Below are positions 1 through 6,800 of a DNA stretch of 64,000 nt, piece after piece. This DNA is from Priestia iocasae (GTDB lineage Bacteria; Bacillota; Bacilli; Bacillales; Bacillaceae_H), in NCBI RefSeq assembly GCF_016909075.1, contig NZ_JAFBFC010000003.1, positions 310,001 to 374,000 on the forward strand, given 5' to 3'. Position 1 is the stretch's first letter; every line of letters begins with the position of its first letter. The notes under the pieces are model-generated. The model saw only the letters and a program-made list of their open reading frames with translations, ran no database searches and was not told the origin of the DNA. The translations under genes were made by a program, and so were the position numbers.

Positions 1-463
1 CTGCAAGTGCACGCGCTACACCGACTCGTTGCTGTTGACCTCCTGATAGCTCAGATGGCTTACGATTTCGATATGTCTCTGGTTCTAAGCCTACTAGCTC
101 TAATAATTCATCCACACGATTTTTAATGTCTTCTTTTTTCCACGCCTTTAACTCCGGTACAATTGAAATGTTTTCTGCAATTGTCATATGTGGAAATAGT
201 GCAATTTGTTGAAGAACATAACCAATATTCCAACGGAGCTCATGAATGTTATGATCGATTACTCGCTTATCATGAATATATAAATCTCCATCTGTTACTT
301 CATGCAATCGGTTAATTAGCTTAAGAGTTGTCGTTTTCCCACAACCACTTGGACCGATAAATACAAAAAACTCACCGTCTTTAATTTCCAAATCCACATC
401 ATCCACTGCTTTTGTTCCGTCTTCATATACTTTTGATACATGCTTAAATGTAATCAACCTCAC
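1..463 (-). CDS. Betaine/carnitine/choline-type ABC transporter ATPase, partial
   Basis: This is the N-terminal part of an ABC ATPase; the rest lies beyond base 1. The Walker A motif GPSGCGKTT sits near residue 35. The Q-loop region reads GYVLQQIALFPHMT, and the signature LSGGQQQR is close to the left edge. The LQQIxLFPHMT wording is typical of the OpuA/OpuC/ProV osmolyte family, so the likely role is energising import of a quaternary-amine compatible solute at the membrane. The start is either GTG at 463 or TTG at 458; AAGGAG lies at a better distance for TTG, giving MITFKHVSKVY. The substrate cannot be decided from this fragment. Confidence 0.85.
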   Translation of the reverse strand, partial: MRLITFKHVSKVYEDGTKAVDDVDLEIKDGEFFVFIGPSGCGKTTTLKLINRLHEVTDGDLYIHDKRVIDHNIHELRWNIGYVLQQIALFPHMTIAENISIVPELKAWKKEDIKNRVDELLELVGLEPETYRNRKPSELSGGQQQRVGVARALA

Positions 464-576
464 CGCACTCCTTGCTCGTTTATTCACAATAGTTACTCGT
501 ACCCTATAACCGAACTATCAAAACCTTTATTTCTTATTTTTTCTAGTTTTTTCTGTTTTATCCTTTCTCATAAAGT

Positions 577-613
577 AAAAAACCACACGTTCTAATTATA
601 AGAGTGTGGTTTT
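577..613 (-). terminator. Intrinsic terminator
   Basis: AAACCACAC pairs with GTGTGGTTT, and a T-run follows in the minus direction. It lies upstream of the ABC gene and would block readthrough from the peptide gene. The rest of 464-794 shows no gene. Confidence 0.6.
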
Positions 614-754
614 AACAATATGTCTATGGGAAAAAGATATATTTTCATGCAATATCCCTTATTCTCCTATCAGTCATACAAATCAAATGAGAAGGCAAGA
701 GATAATCAGTGCTATGTCAAATAGAATTCTTTTGGCTCGTATCGACACATCGTC

Positions 755-784
755 ATAAAAAAATAGAAGGTTTTTAGCCTTCTA
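755..784 (-). terminator. Terminator of the peptide gene
   Basis: TAGAAGG and CCTTCTA form a hairpin followed by seven T on the minus strand, 11 bases after the stop codon of the 45-aa peptide gene. Confidence 0.8.
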
Positions 785-794
785 CTTTTGTGGA

Positions 795-932
795 TTAATG
801 TTGTTCAGGTAAAATATACGCTTTGAATGTTGGCTCTTCAGCTTGAACTGTTACTGTTGTTGTACCTCCAAATGTAAACACCGCTGCTGCTACAGTTACT
901 ACCATGCTTAATTTTAAAATTGCTTTTTTCAT
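795..932 (-). CDS. Secreted 45-aa peptide, PapR/NprX-like pheromone precursor
   Basis: A short reading frame begins MKKAILKLSMVV, has a lysine-rich N-terminus and a hydrophobic core, and has a VQA site after about residue 31. This leaves EEPTFKAYILPEQH as the predicted exported tail. AAGGAGG lies 8 bases before the ATG, and a promoter and terminator bracket the gene, so it looks like a real transcription unit. It follows directly, on the same strand, a TPR-type HTH regulator of the PlcR/NprR class. That is the layout of plcR-papR and nprR-nprX, where the exported peptide is trimmed, re-imported and binds the TPR receptor. Pheromone function is inference; the signal peptide and gene order are seen directly. 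Confidence 0.7.
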   Translation of the reverse strand: MKKAILKLSMVVTVAAAVFTFGGTTTVTVQAEEPTFKAYILPEQH

Positions 933-957
933 TTTAATGCCCTCCTTAATAGTTTCA

Positions 958-987
958 CTTATAAACCTATTGTACTATAGAATTCAA
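958..987 (-). promoter_or_regulatory. SigmaA-type promoter of the peptide gene
   Basis: On the minus strand TTGAAT (982-987) and TATAAG (958-963) are separated by 18 bases, just upstream of the peptide gene. An AGGCCT-centred AT-rich motif lies about 25 bases further upstream, in a position a regulator could use. Confidence 0.5.
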
Positions 988-1079
988 AACTACCTTTTCC
1001 TGTATATAAGGCCTATAAAGCCACTTTTTTGCATATAGTTCCTTTTCTCTCTGTTTTTCTTCTTAAATTATAATTATAG

Positions 1080-1961
1080 TTATATTTTAAAAGCGATTTT
1101 ATCTAACTCTCTTTTCACCATATTTATAAGTTGTTGGTTACTACTAATTTCAAAAATTAGAATTGCTTTATTTAAGTACTCTACAGCTTCTTTTTCTCGT
1201 CTTAATTGAGCCATTGAATAGCCAACCATGTAATATAACTCCCCTAATAAATACATGCTCTCATTACTTATACATTGCTTTACACCCTTTAGGGCAAATT
1301 GTATAGCTTCTTGATAGTTGCAACTTCTTCCATATGTTCGTGATACACCATATAAAATTCTCACTTTAATGTGATGATCTTTTATTTGAGGAAGCTGACT
1401 GAGATGCTGTAATGCTTTTTTAAACGAAATAATTGCTTCATCATATTCATTCTCTGAATCGTAAATGATAGCAATACTAGAAAGGATTTCAATTTCATTT
1501 TCTTTATAAAAGTTTTGTCCTTGACGTGTTAACTGAATAGCTTCTTTTAAAATTTCTATGGCCTTTTGTTTATCTTTTGTTAAATGGTACGTACAAATTC
1601 CTTCATGCCAAATCAAGAATTGCTTATTTGATGCGCTTTGAAACAATGGGCTTGTTTTTTCCTTTTCAATCATAAACGCTACAGATTCGTAGTCCCGTTG
1701 TCTGACGTAGCGCCTAATTAACCCTTTTACTTCATCGACATAATCAAGTCGTGGTGTGTTCATATTCTCAAAGAAATAGTTCATATCCACGCCAAGTCGT
1801 TTCGAAATTTCGTACAGCGTATTGCTGTATGGAAATTCGCTTCCTTTTTCAAGCTTACTAATTTGAGCTTGAGAGCAAATACCGTTAGCAAGCTCTTGCT
1901 GCGATAAACCGGCAAGTTGTCGCAGCTCACGAATAATCTGACCTAATTGTTTTTGCTGCAT
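1080..1961 (-). CDS. RRNPP-family (PlcR/NprR-like) peptide-responsive transcription regulator
   Basis: The 293-aa protein has an XRE-type helix-turn-helix at residues 8-62, with the cores GLSQQELANGI and AQISKLEKGSEFP. Tetratricopeptide helices fill the rest, for example YHLTKDKQKAIEILKEAIQL and NEYDEAIISFKKALQHL. Length and architecture match PlcR (about 285 aa), a cytosolic quorum-sensing activator whose TPR domain binds a processed oligopeptide. The co-directional 45-aa exported peptide downstream at 795-932 is the likely partner. A CTTTAG-CA-CTAAAG inverted repeat overlaps the ribosome-binding region (1973-1986) and could be an autoregulatory site. Family call is firm; targets are unknown. 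Confidence 0.85.
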   Translation of the reverse strand: MQQKQLGQIIRELRQLAGLSQQELANGICSQAQISKLEKGSEFPYSNTLYEISKRLGVDMNYFFENMNTPRLDYVDEVKGLIRRYVRQRDYESVAFMIEKEKTSPLFQSASNKQFLIWHEGICTYHLTKDKQKAIEILKEAIQLTRQGQNFYKENEIEILSSIAIIYDSENEYDEAIISFKKALQHLSQLPQIKDHHIKVRILYGVSRTYGRSCNYQEAIQFALKGVKQCISNESMYLLGELYYMVGYSMAQLRREKEAVEYLNKAILIFEISSNQQLINMVKRELDKIAFKI

Positions 1962-1972
1962 CGTTTTTTCCC

Positions 1973-1986
1973 CTTTAGCACTAAAG
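1973..1986. promoter_or_regulatory. Inverted repeat before the PlcR-like gene
   Basis: CTTTAG and CTAAAG face each other across two bases, between a TATAAT-like element and the start codon. It could be an operator or an mRNA structure near the Shine-Dalgarno; no direct evidence separates the two. Confidence 0.35.
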
Positions 1987-2146
1987 TCATTTTGCCTTTA
2001 TTATACAGTAGATTTATGACTAATAGCATACAAAAACCAAAGAAGACCCAAAAAAATGAGCACATTAGACTATTCCTTTCGTTTATGACACTCATTTCCT
2101 TCTCTTTCTACTGAAAGTGCTTTTATATGAAGAAAAGAATATACAA

Positions 2147-2180
2147 AAAAGAGCACTCGGTTTGAACCGAATGCTCTTTT
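2147..2180. terminator. Terminator downstream of the original tRNA-Thr end
   Basis: AAAAGAGCA-TCGG pairs with CCGA-TGCTCTTTT. It lies immediately past the left 47-bp tRNA repeat, as expected if it ended the tRNA-Thr transcript before the island inserted. Confidence 0.75.
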
Positions 2181-2182
2181 GA

Positions 2183-2229
2183 TGATGCTGATGACAGGGA
2201 TCGAACCTGCGACCTCATCCTTACCATGG
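2183..2229. repeat. Distal attachment site: duplicated 3' part of tRNA-Thr
   Basis: These 47 bases are identical to 4577-4623, which cover the anticodon arm to the 3' end of tRNA-Thr. The copy here lacks the 5' half of the tRNA. This is the pattern left when an element integrates into a tRNA 3' end. Confidence 0.85.
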
Positions 2230-2670
2230 TAGGGTAAACTACTATGCCTGTATATCAAGTGGTTATAAGTAATTATTACTACACAACCACTTCACTGTTA
2301 AATTTTTATTATTAAATGGTTGCTGATAGTTGTAAAGCGTTTGTTATAAGAAACTTTACTGAGTATTTTCGTGTTGCTATAGACACGCACAAGCGAATGA
2401 ACTTCCAATTAAACTACAATTCTTAGATGTTCAAGCTGTCACTTATACAATCATCATAGGAACACGACATAATTTATCGGAGATATAAAAAGGGAATACG
2501 ACATTTATAAACGATAACACCCGTTTTCAAGTATGTTAGGAAATACAATAATATCTTGTTTCCTAATGGAATACGCAATAAATAAGGAGAAATTAAAGGG
2601 AATTTTCCAGGCGATATTCAATGAAATTAAAAGAAGAACCTTATCCGATTCATTTTAAGGGTGCTGGAAT

Positions 2671-2697
2671 AAAAAAGAAGGGTAGTTCCCCCCTTCT
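2671..2697 (-). terminator. Terminator of the repeat-protein gene
   Basis: On the minus strand AGAAGGGG and CCCTTCT form a stem followed by six T, 16 bases after the stop codon at 2713. Confidence 0.8.
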
Positions 2698-2712
2698 ACA
2701 GCTAATGATAGA

Positions 2713-3381
2713 CTACAAACAAATTTCGAAAATCACGTTATTTATTATTCTTAAATTAAAGAATTGGTCAAATCCTACAACGACTCCAGGTATAAAGAAA
2801 GGGACAATATTGAAGATTAACTCTGCAGCAAATCCAAAACCTGTATTAAAAAATACAATTTCCCATCCGATTGGACAAAAACCTCTATCATATCCACCAT
2901 ATGGAGATTGACTACTACCTGTTTGCATGATTTGAGTTAGTTGCAGCAAAGTCTTAGGTCTTTGTTGGACTACTAATTGTAATAATTGTGGGTTAGAATT
3001 CAGTTGATTTACTAGATTTACTGCTGTTTGCGGTGGAGGTGAAGTTGGCCTCGGATATTGTTTTAATAATGAAGCAATATTTATATTTGTTCCTGGTATA
3101 GTTCCTCCAGTTTGATTTCCAACACCAGTACCAATCGGTATTGAACCCATTCCAGTACCAATTGGTATCGAACCCATTCCAGTACCAATTGGTATCGAAC
3201 CCATTCCAGTACCAATTGGTATTGAACCCATTCCAGTACCAATTGGTATTGAACCCATTCCAGTACCAATTGGTATTGAACCCGTTCCAGTACCAATCGG
3301 TATTGAACCCGTTCCAGTACCCATAGTTGGTGGCGTACCTATCGCACCATATCTCATATCATCAAACATATAATTGTACAT
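2713..3381 (-). CDS. Nonapeptide-repeat protein, possible spore-surface protein
   Basis: The 222-aa protein opens MYNYMFDDMRYGAIG and carries about seven near-identical tandem nine-residue units GTGMGSIPI (residues ~22-85). A Pro/Gln-rich middle with QQRPKTLLQLTQIM follows, and then a very hydrophobic C-terminus with PFFIPGVVVG. AAAGGAG precedes the ATG at good spacing and a terminator follows. I do not recognise the family. Gly/Ile/Pro repeats and an N-terminal Tyr/Asp stretch are reminiscent of Bacillus coat or exosporium proteins, but that is a guess. The gene sits inside the tRNA-Thr island, so it may be acquired. Confidence 0.65.
   Translation of the reverse strand: MYNYMFDDMRYGAIGTPPTMGTGTGSIPIGTGTGSIPIGTGMGSIPIGTGMGSIPIGTGMGSIPIGTGMGSIPIGTGMGSIPIGTGVGNQTGGTIPGTNINIASLLKQYPRPTSPPPQTAVNLVNQLNSNPQLLQLVVQQRPKTLLQLTQIMQTGSSQSPYGGYDRGFCPIGWEIVFFNTGFGFAAELIFNIVPFFIPGVVVGFDQFFNLRIINNVIFEICL
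3124..3320. repeat. 27-bp tandem minisatellite in a coding region
   Basis: About seven copies of a 27-bp unit with core CCAGTACCAATTGG run head to tail and encode the GTGMGSIPI repeats. Third-position differences separate the copies. Copy number is likely to vary between strains. Confidence 0.85.
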
Positions 3382-3490
3382 AAATTTCTCCTTTAATTAA
3401 TTATTAGACGCTAGGCATCTAACACTAGGCTATGAAGAAATAAACAAATTGTATAGGTTAAAGCCTAATTAAAGAATAAATGTCTAGGTG

Positions 3491-3673
3491 TCATAACTTA
3501 GAAGTATGGAGTATCTCTCTCTCCTGTTTCTCTTCAATACGATCTAAACGCTTGTTTATTGATTCCATTTCATTGTTAAATACGCTACGCGTTTCATTTA
3601 ATAATGTACGTAACTCTTTTAGTTCCTTATGTAGCTGTTCAGCTTGCTTTTCTAAACGCTTAACGTGATTCAA
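3491..3673 (-). CDS. Small coiled-coil protein
   Basis: From TTG at 3673 the frame gives a 60-aa protein that is almost entirely charged heptads: HVKRLEKQAEQLHKELKELR and INKRLDRIEEKQEREI. AAGGAG lies 10 bases before this TTG, while the TTG at 3682 would be too close. It resembles short basic-acidic coiled-coil proteins of phages and islands. No function is recognised. Confidence 0.55.
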   Translation of the reverse strand: MNHVKRLEKQAEQLHKELKELRTLLNETRSVFNNEMESINKRLDRIEEKQEREILHTSKL

Positions 3674-3824
3674 TATAATCAATCTCCTTGTAATGCTTCA
3701 GTTTATAAAAGAATAGCTTTTTTATTAGTTTCATTGCCTCTATACCTACTATATTGTAAATAAATCACCCTACTTTTACTTCGAATTGGATTTAGCATAT
3801 TCTTTAATTGCTTTGTATAATAAA

Positions 3825-4460
3825 TTAGAAATAAAACATAATGGATAATATTGAATGAATTTGAATTCTGAAAGAGATTATAATATCCTTACAGACAAAG
3901 AAATAATATATAGGAATTGTTTCAAGTTTGCGATTTTTACCAAAAATACTCATTGTATTATTTTGAAAATCAATGTCATACCACTTTAGACCGCACATTT
4001 CCGATAAGCGAACACCACTAGAGATCAGCGTAACAATGATTGCGCAATCTCTATACGCATAAAATGGCTTATCACGATGCTTTATCCTTCTGTAGTAATT
4101 CAACACCTGAGTTATGTGGTAGTCTGAAAAAACATCAATTCGTATATCTTCCTTGGCACGTTTAATTTTTTCAGCGGGATTTTTTTCTAATACTTCAATT
4201 TCAATCATGTAATTTAAAAATGCTTTTACTCTTTGAAGTTTAGAGTTAGTAGTAGTTGAGTTGTTACCTACCTTTTGATAATGAAGGAGATATTTTTTTA
4301 TGACGTTAGAAGTAATGTCTTGAACGTTAATTACTTCATTCTCCGCACAGAACAATTGAAATTGTCCTAAAATATCTTTGTAATTTGAAATTGTAGTAGG
4401 GGATAAATTTTTAAATTTCCTATCATCTAGAAAATCTTGAATAGCAAATTTTAATAACAA
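3825..4460 (-). pseudogene. Tyrosine recombinase/integrase, C-terminally truncated
   Basis: The N-terminal core-binding domain (LSPTTISNYKDIL) and the start of the catalytic domain are intact, including the first catalytic arginine in SSGVRLSEMCGLKW. The frame changes to unrelated sequence after GKNRKLETIPI. The HxxR and nucleophilic tyrosine motifs of the family are therefore absent, and strand exchange should be impossible. The likely start is TTG at 4460, giving MLLKFAIQDFL, with a GGTGAGGTGG ribosome site; the frame stays open to 4526 but that stretch is a hairpin. It lies next to the tRNA-Thr gene and is probably the integrase that created the island. Confidence 0.75.
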
Positions 4461-4498
4461 AAAAGCCACCTCACCTTTATTAGTAAAGTGGCTTTTTT
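4459..4498. terminator. Bidirectional hairpin between tRNA-Thr and integrase
   Basis: AAAAAAGCCAC pairs with GTGGCTTTTTT with a further CTTTA/TAAAG inner stem. On the minus strand it sits 82 bases past the tRNA 3' end, so the island may bring its own terminator for the tRNA. It also contains the presumed ribosome site of the integrase. Confidence 0.7.
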
Positions 4499-4576
4499 GT
4501 GTTGTAGCTAGTTTGACCACAACCATCGTACAGCATATCTTTCAAAAACACTGTACAACCCTTGATATAACTGCAT

Positions 4577-4623
4577 TGATGCTGATGACAGGGATCGAAC
4601 CTGCGACCTCATCCTTACCATGG
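4577..4623. repeat. Proximal attachment site within tRNA-Thr
   Basis: This is the partner of 2183-2229: 47 identical bases in the same orientation, spanning the 3' half of the tRNA and three bases beyond it. Confidence 0.85.
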
Positions 4624-4653
4624 ATGCGCTACTACCTACTGAGCTACATCAGC
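4580..4653 (-). tRNA. tRNA-Thr (GGT)
   Basis: The acceptor arm GCTGATG/CATCAGC, the anticodon stem CATCC/GGATG around loop ATGGTAA (anticodon GGT), and the T arm GCAGG-TTCGATC-CCTGT are all visible. CCA is not encoded. The D arm reads GGTAGTAGC where GGTAGAGC is usual, so there is one extra T and the gene is 74 rather than 73 bases. This weakens the D stem and may mean a slightly degraded gene. The 3' half is the island attachment site. Confidence 0.9.
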
Positions 4654-5012
4654 GTTAGACATTTTATATCTTACCATATTTGACTGGAATTGAAAATAGA
4701 TTCTCCACTTTTTTTTATCACTTCTAACTCTTTAAACATCAAATTTATCGTTTTTATAGATTCCACAACATACTTTACCTTCTATCATGCTGAACTTACA
4801 CAATACCTCGGTCATCGTAACCGTAAAATGGTTCATTCTTCTCTTCTCCCAACTCCCTCCTTTTTTCCATATGTTATACTAGTAGATACACAGTTTGAAA
4901 ATCTATCAAAAAGAGCTCTTTCTCCCTAGTCAAATGTTCTAGAATAAATGTCGACTTTGTGCTATCTTATTATCATGTTTAATTGAGATAGCTTTTAGGA
5001 GGTTCTTAGTTC

Positions 5013-6113
5013 GTGTTTGATTTACTATTAACCGTAGATCAGTGGAAAAATACTGGAATTGCCATTGGGATTTTTGTTATTTTCCTAGGTTTACGAAAAT
5101 TATTTACTACCTATCTATTTAAATTTATTATCGGGTTTGTCAAAAACAAAAAAATTGATATCGTAACCAATATTTTAGAAGCATTTGAAAAGCCACTTCG
5201 TTGGGTTTTCGTGATTATTGGGATTCAACTTGCTCTGCCTTACTTACCTTTTGAACTTTTATCACTAGAAGTTGAACGACAAATCGTTCGTTCATCATTT
5301 GTTGCGTTAGCTGCTTGGGGATTCTATAACATGGCTGATTCAACATCATTGTTTTTCTCTACTTTTTCAAAGAACTTTGATTTTCAAGTCGATCGCATTA
5401 TCATTCCATTTGTTGAAAAAATTATTCGGACAATTGTTATTGTTTTATCCGTTTCCATCATTGCTGAAGAGTGGGGGTTCAACGTCAATGGATTTGTTGC
5501 CGGTTTAGGACTTGGAGGATTAGCCTTTGCCTTAGCCGCTCGTGAAACCCTTGCGAACCTATTTGGTGGTGTTGTCATTATCACCGAGAAGCCCTTTACT
5601 ATCGGCGATTGGATTAAAACACCAAGCGTTGAGGGTGTTGTTGAAGACATTACATTCCGAAGCACGAAAATTCGTACATTTGCTCAAGCACTTGTTACTG
5701 TTCCAAATTCAACGCTATCAAATGAACCGATCATTAACTGGGCAAAAATGGGCAAACGTCAAATTGCCTTTCATCTAGGTGTCACATACGATACACCAAA
5801 AGCAAAGCTTGAAAAGGTTGTCAAAGAAATAAAGGAAATGCTAATTGATCATCCAGATATTCATAATGAGGTTATTTTTGTAAACTTTGATCGTTTTAAT
5901 GACTCTAGCTTAGACTTGTATTTATACTTCTTCACAAATACAACAGTGTTTGGTGATTATTTAAACGTCAAGGAAGATATCAATTTCCGCATCATGGGTA
6001 TTTTAGAAAAAGAACAGGTTGAAATTGCCTTCCCAACGCGTACACTTGTTATTCAAAAAGACGGACAACCCGTTAAAGAACAAGAAGAATTTTTTGAACG
6101 CGCACGAGGATAA
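5013..6113 (+). CDS. MscS-family mechanosensitive channel
   Basis: The 366-aa protein has several N-terminal membrane segments. A glycine/alanine-rich pore helix follows at about residues 160-185 (GLGLGGLAFALAARETLANL), then the cytoplasmic beta domain with FTIGDWIKTPSVEGVVEDI. This is the MscS signature; the channel opens under membrane tension to release solutes on hypo-osmotic shock. Length fits B. subtilis YhdY-like channels. GTG is the start, with AGGAGG 10 bases upstream. A GGGCTGAAT hairpin terminates it. The 360 bases between the tRNA and this gene hold only its promoter region. Confidence 0.9.
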   Translation: MFDLLLTVDQWKNTGIAIGIFVIFLGLRKLFTTYLFKFIIGFVKNKKIDIVTNILEAFEKPLRWVFVIIGIQLALPYLPFELLSLEVERQIVRSSFVALAAWGFYNMADSTSLFFSTFSKNFDFQVDRIIIPFVEKIIRTIVIVLSVSIIAEEWGFNVNGFVAGLGLGGLAFALAARETLANLFGGVVIITEKPFTIGDWIKTPSVEGVVEDITFRSTKIRTFAQALVTVPNSTLSNEPIINWAKMGKRQIAFHLGVTYDTPKAKLEKVVKEIKEMLIDHPDIHNEVIFVNFDRFNDSSLDLYLYFFTNTTVFGDYLNVKEDINFRIMGILEKEQVEIAFPTRTLVIQKDGQPVKEQEEFFERARG

Positions 6114-6149
6114 AGGAAATTAAGTCATAACCGTGCTAAAAAGAATGGC

Positions 6150-6199
6150 GGGCTGAATTAGATGGGTGTGTGTTGCCTTATTTGATTCAGCCCCTTTCT
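6150..6199. terminator. Terminator of the MscS gene
   Basis: GGGCTGAAT pairs with ATTCAGCCC across a 26-base loop; it may serve the convergent small gene at 6205 as well. Confidence 0.6.
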
Positions 6200-6204
6200 T
6201 ATGC

Positions 6205-6369
6205 TTACTGCTTTTCTCCACATACTGGACAATAAAAAGAAAGGCCTTGTTGGTGCTTTTTCAACATGATGACGGTTTCACTTTTACAATCTCTACATAA
6301 CACTAATCCATAATTATAAACTTGATTCGTTGGTGCTTGTGACTTTATCTGTTCTGTACTTTGATTCAT
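6205..6369 (-). CDS. 54-aa zinc-ribbon protein
   Basis: The translation starts MNQSTEQIKSQ and contains two knuckles, CRDC and CPVC, 25 residues apart, ending GEKQ. Spacing of paired CxxC motifs indicates one bound zinc. AGGAG precedes the ATG by about 12 bases. The role is unknown. It lies alone between two terminators. Confidence 0.6.
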   Translation of the reverse strand: MNQSTEQIKSQAPTNQVYNYGLVLCRDCKSETVIMLKKHQQGLSFYCPVCGEKQ

Positions 6370-6497
6370 CTCTCACACCGACTCCTATCTAGTCAGATTG
6401 TACTAGTTAAATCATACATTAATCAGAAAATTTTGTATATAAATTTTTTAAAAGAACTTAAGCGAATAGTCTGCTCTTTTTACACACAATCTTTTCA

Positions 6498-6540
6498 TAA
6501 AAAATAGCCAACCACTAGACTCATTTAGGTCAAGTGATTG
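6498..6540 (-). terminator. Hairpin terminator, minus strand
   Basis: CAATCACTTGA pairs with TCTAGTGGTTG and a run of six T follows. It is a second stop signal downstream of the CBS-domain gene at 6801. Apart from this and the hairpin at 6694, bases 6370-6800 hold nothing recognisable. Confidence 0.6.
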
Positions 6541-6693
6541 ACTAGTTTCTTAAAAAAGATATGTTTATCTTCTTTTTCTTTACTTTGAGCACTTCAACAT
6601 AAAGTGGTGTAGCTTGACGAAAACGAAAAGAACTTCTCATTAAACTGAGAGGTCGGTCAGTAAAGCTAAGTAAAGGTGGTTTGGTTTACATGC

Positions 6694-6750
6694 AACAACC
6701 CTTGCCCGTCTATCCGTTGAAATAACCGGATGTTGTCGGCAAGGGCTGTT
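6694..6750. terminator. CCCTTGCC-family hairpin, copy A
   Basis: AACAACCCTTGCC pairs with GGCAAGGGCTGTT; inside it CTATCCG faces CGGAT. It sits at the 3' end of the CBS-domain gene. The same architecture recurs at 29862, 33857, 41613 and 46108. Confidence 0.7.
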
Positions 6751-6800
6751 ACGAGATGAGAGAAAAGGGTGCTTACTCGTCTCTTTTTCGCTCATCGTTT

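Larger units (their letters stand above)
2230..4576. mobile_element. Degenerate tRNA-Thr integrative island
   Basis: About 2.35 kb lies between the two 47-bp direct repeats. It contains a C-terminally truncated tyrosine recombinase beside the intact tRNA copy, a coiled-coil small protein and a nonapeptide-repeat protein. Integrase next to the reconstituted tRNA, with a partial tRNA copy at the far end, is the standard layout of integrated genomic islands. The missing catalytic half of the recombinase means it should no longer move by itself. Bases 2230-2670 show no gene, only AT-rich sequence with a GTGGTT/AACCAC inverted repeat near 2259-2291. Confidence 0.7.

Noticed and set aside
2621-2911. 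Plus-strand 96-aa ORF
   Set aside because: Antisense shadow of the repeat-protein gene and its terminator; no ribosome site.
3124-3320. CRISPR-like regular repeats
   Set aside because: Units are contiguous without spacers and encode an in-frame nonapeptide repeat; this is a coding minisatellite.
4690-4929. 79-aa plus-strand ORF with a QYLGHRNRK stretch reminiscent of integrase C-termini
   Set aside because: No ribosome site, no catalytic tyrosine context, and the similarity is a handful of residues.
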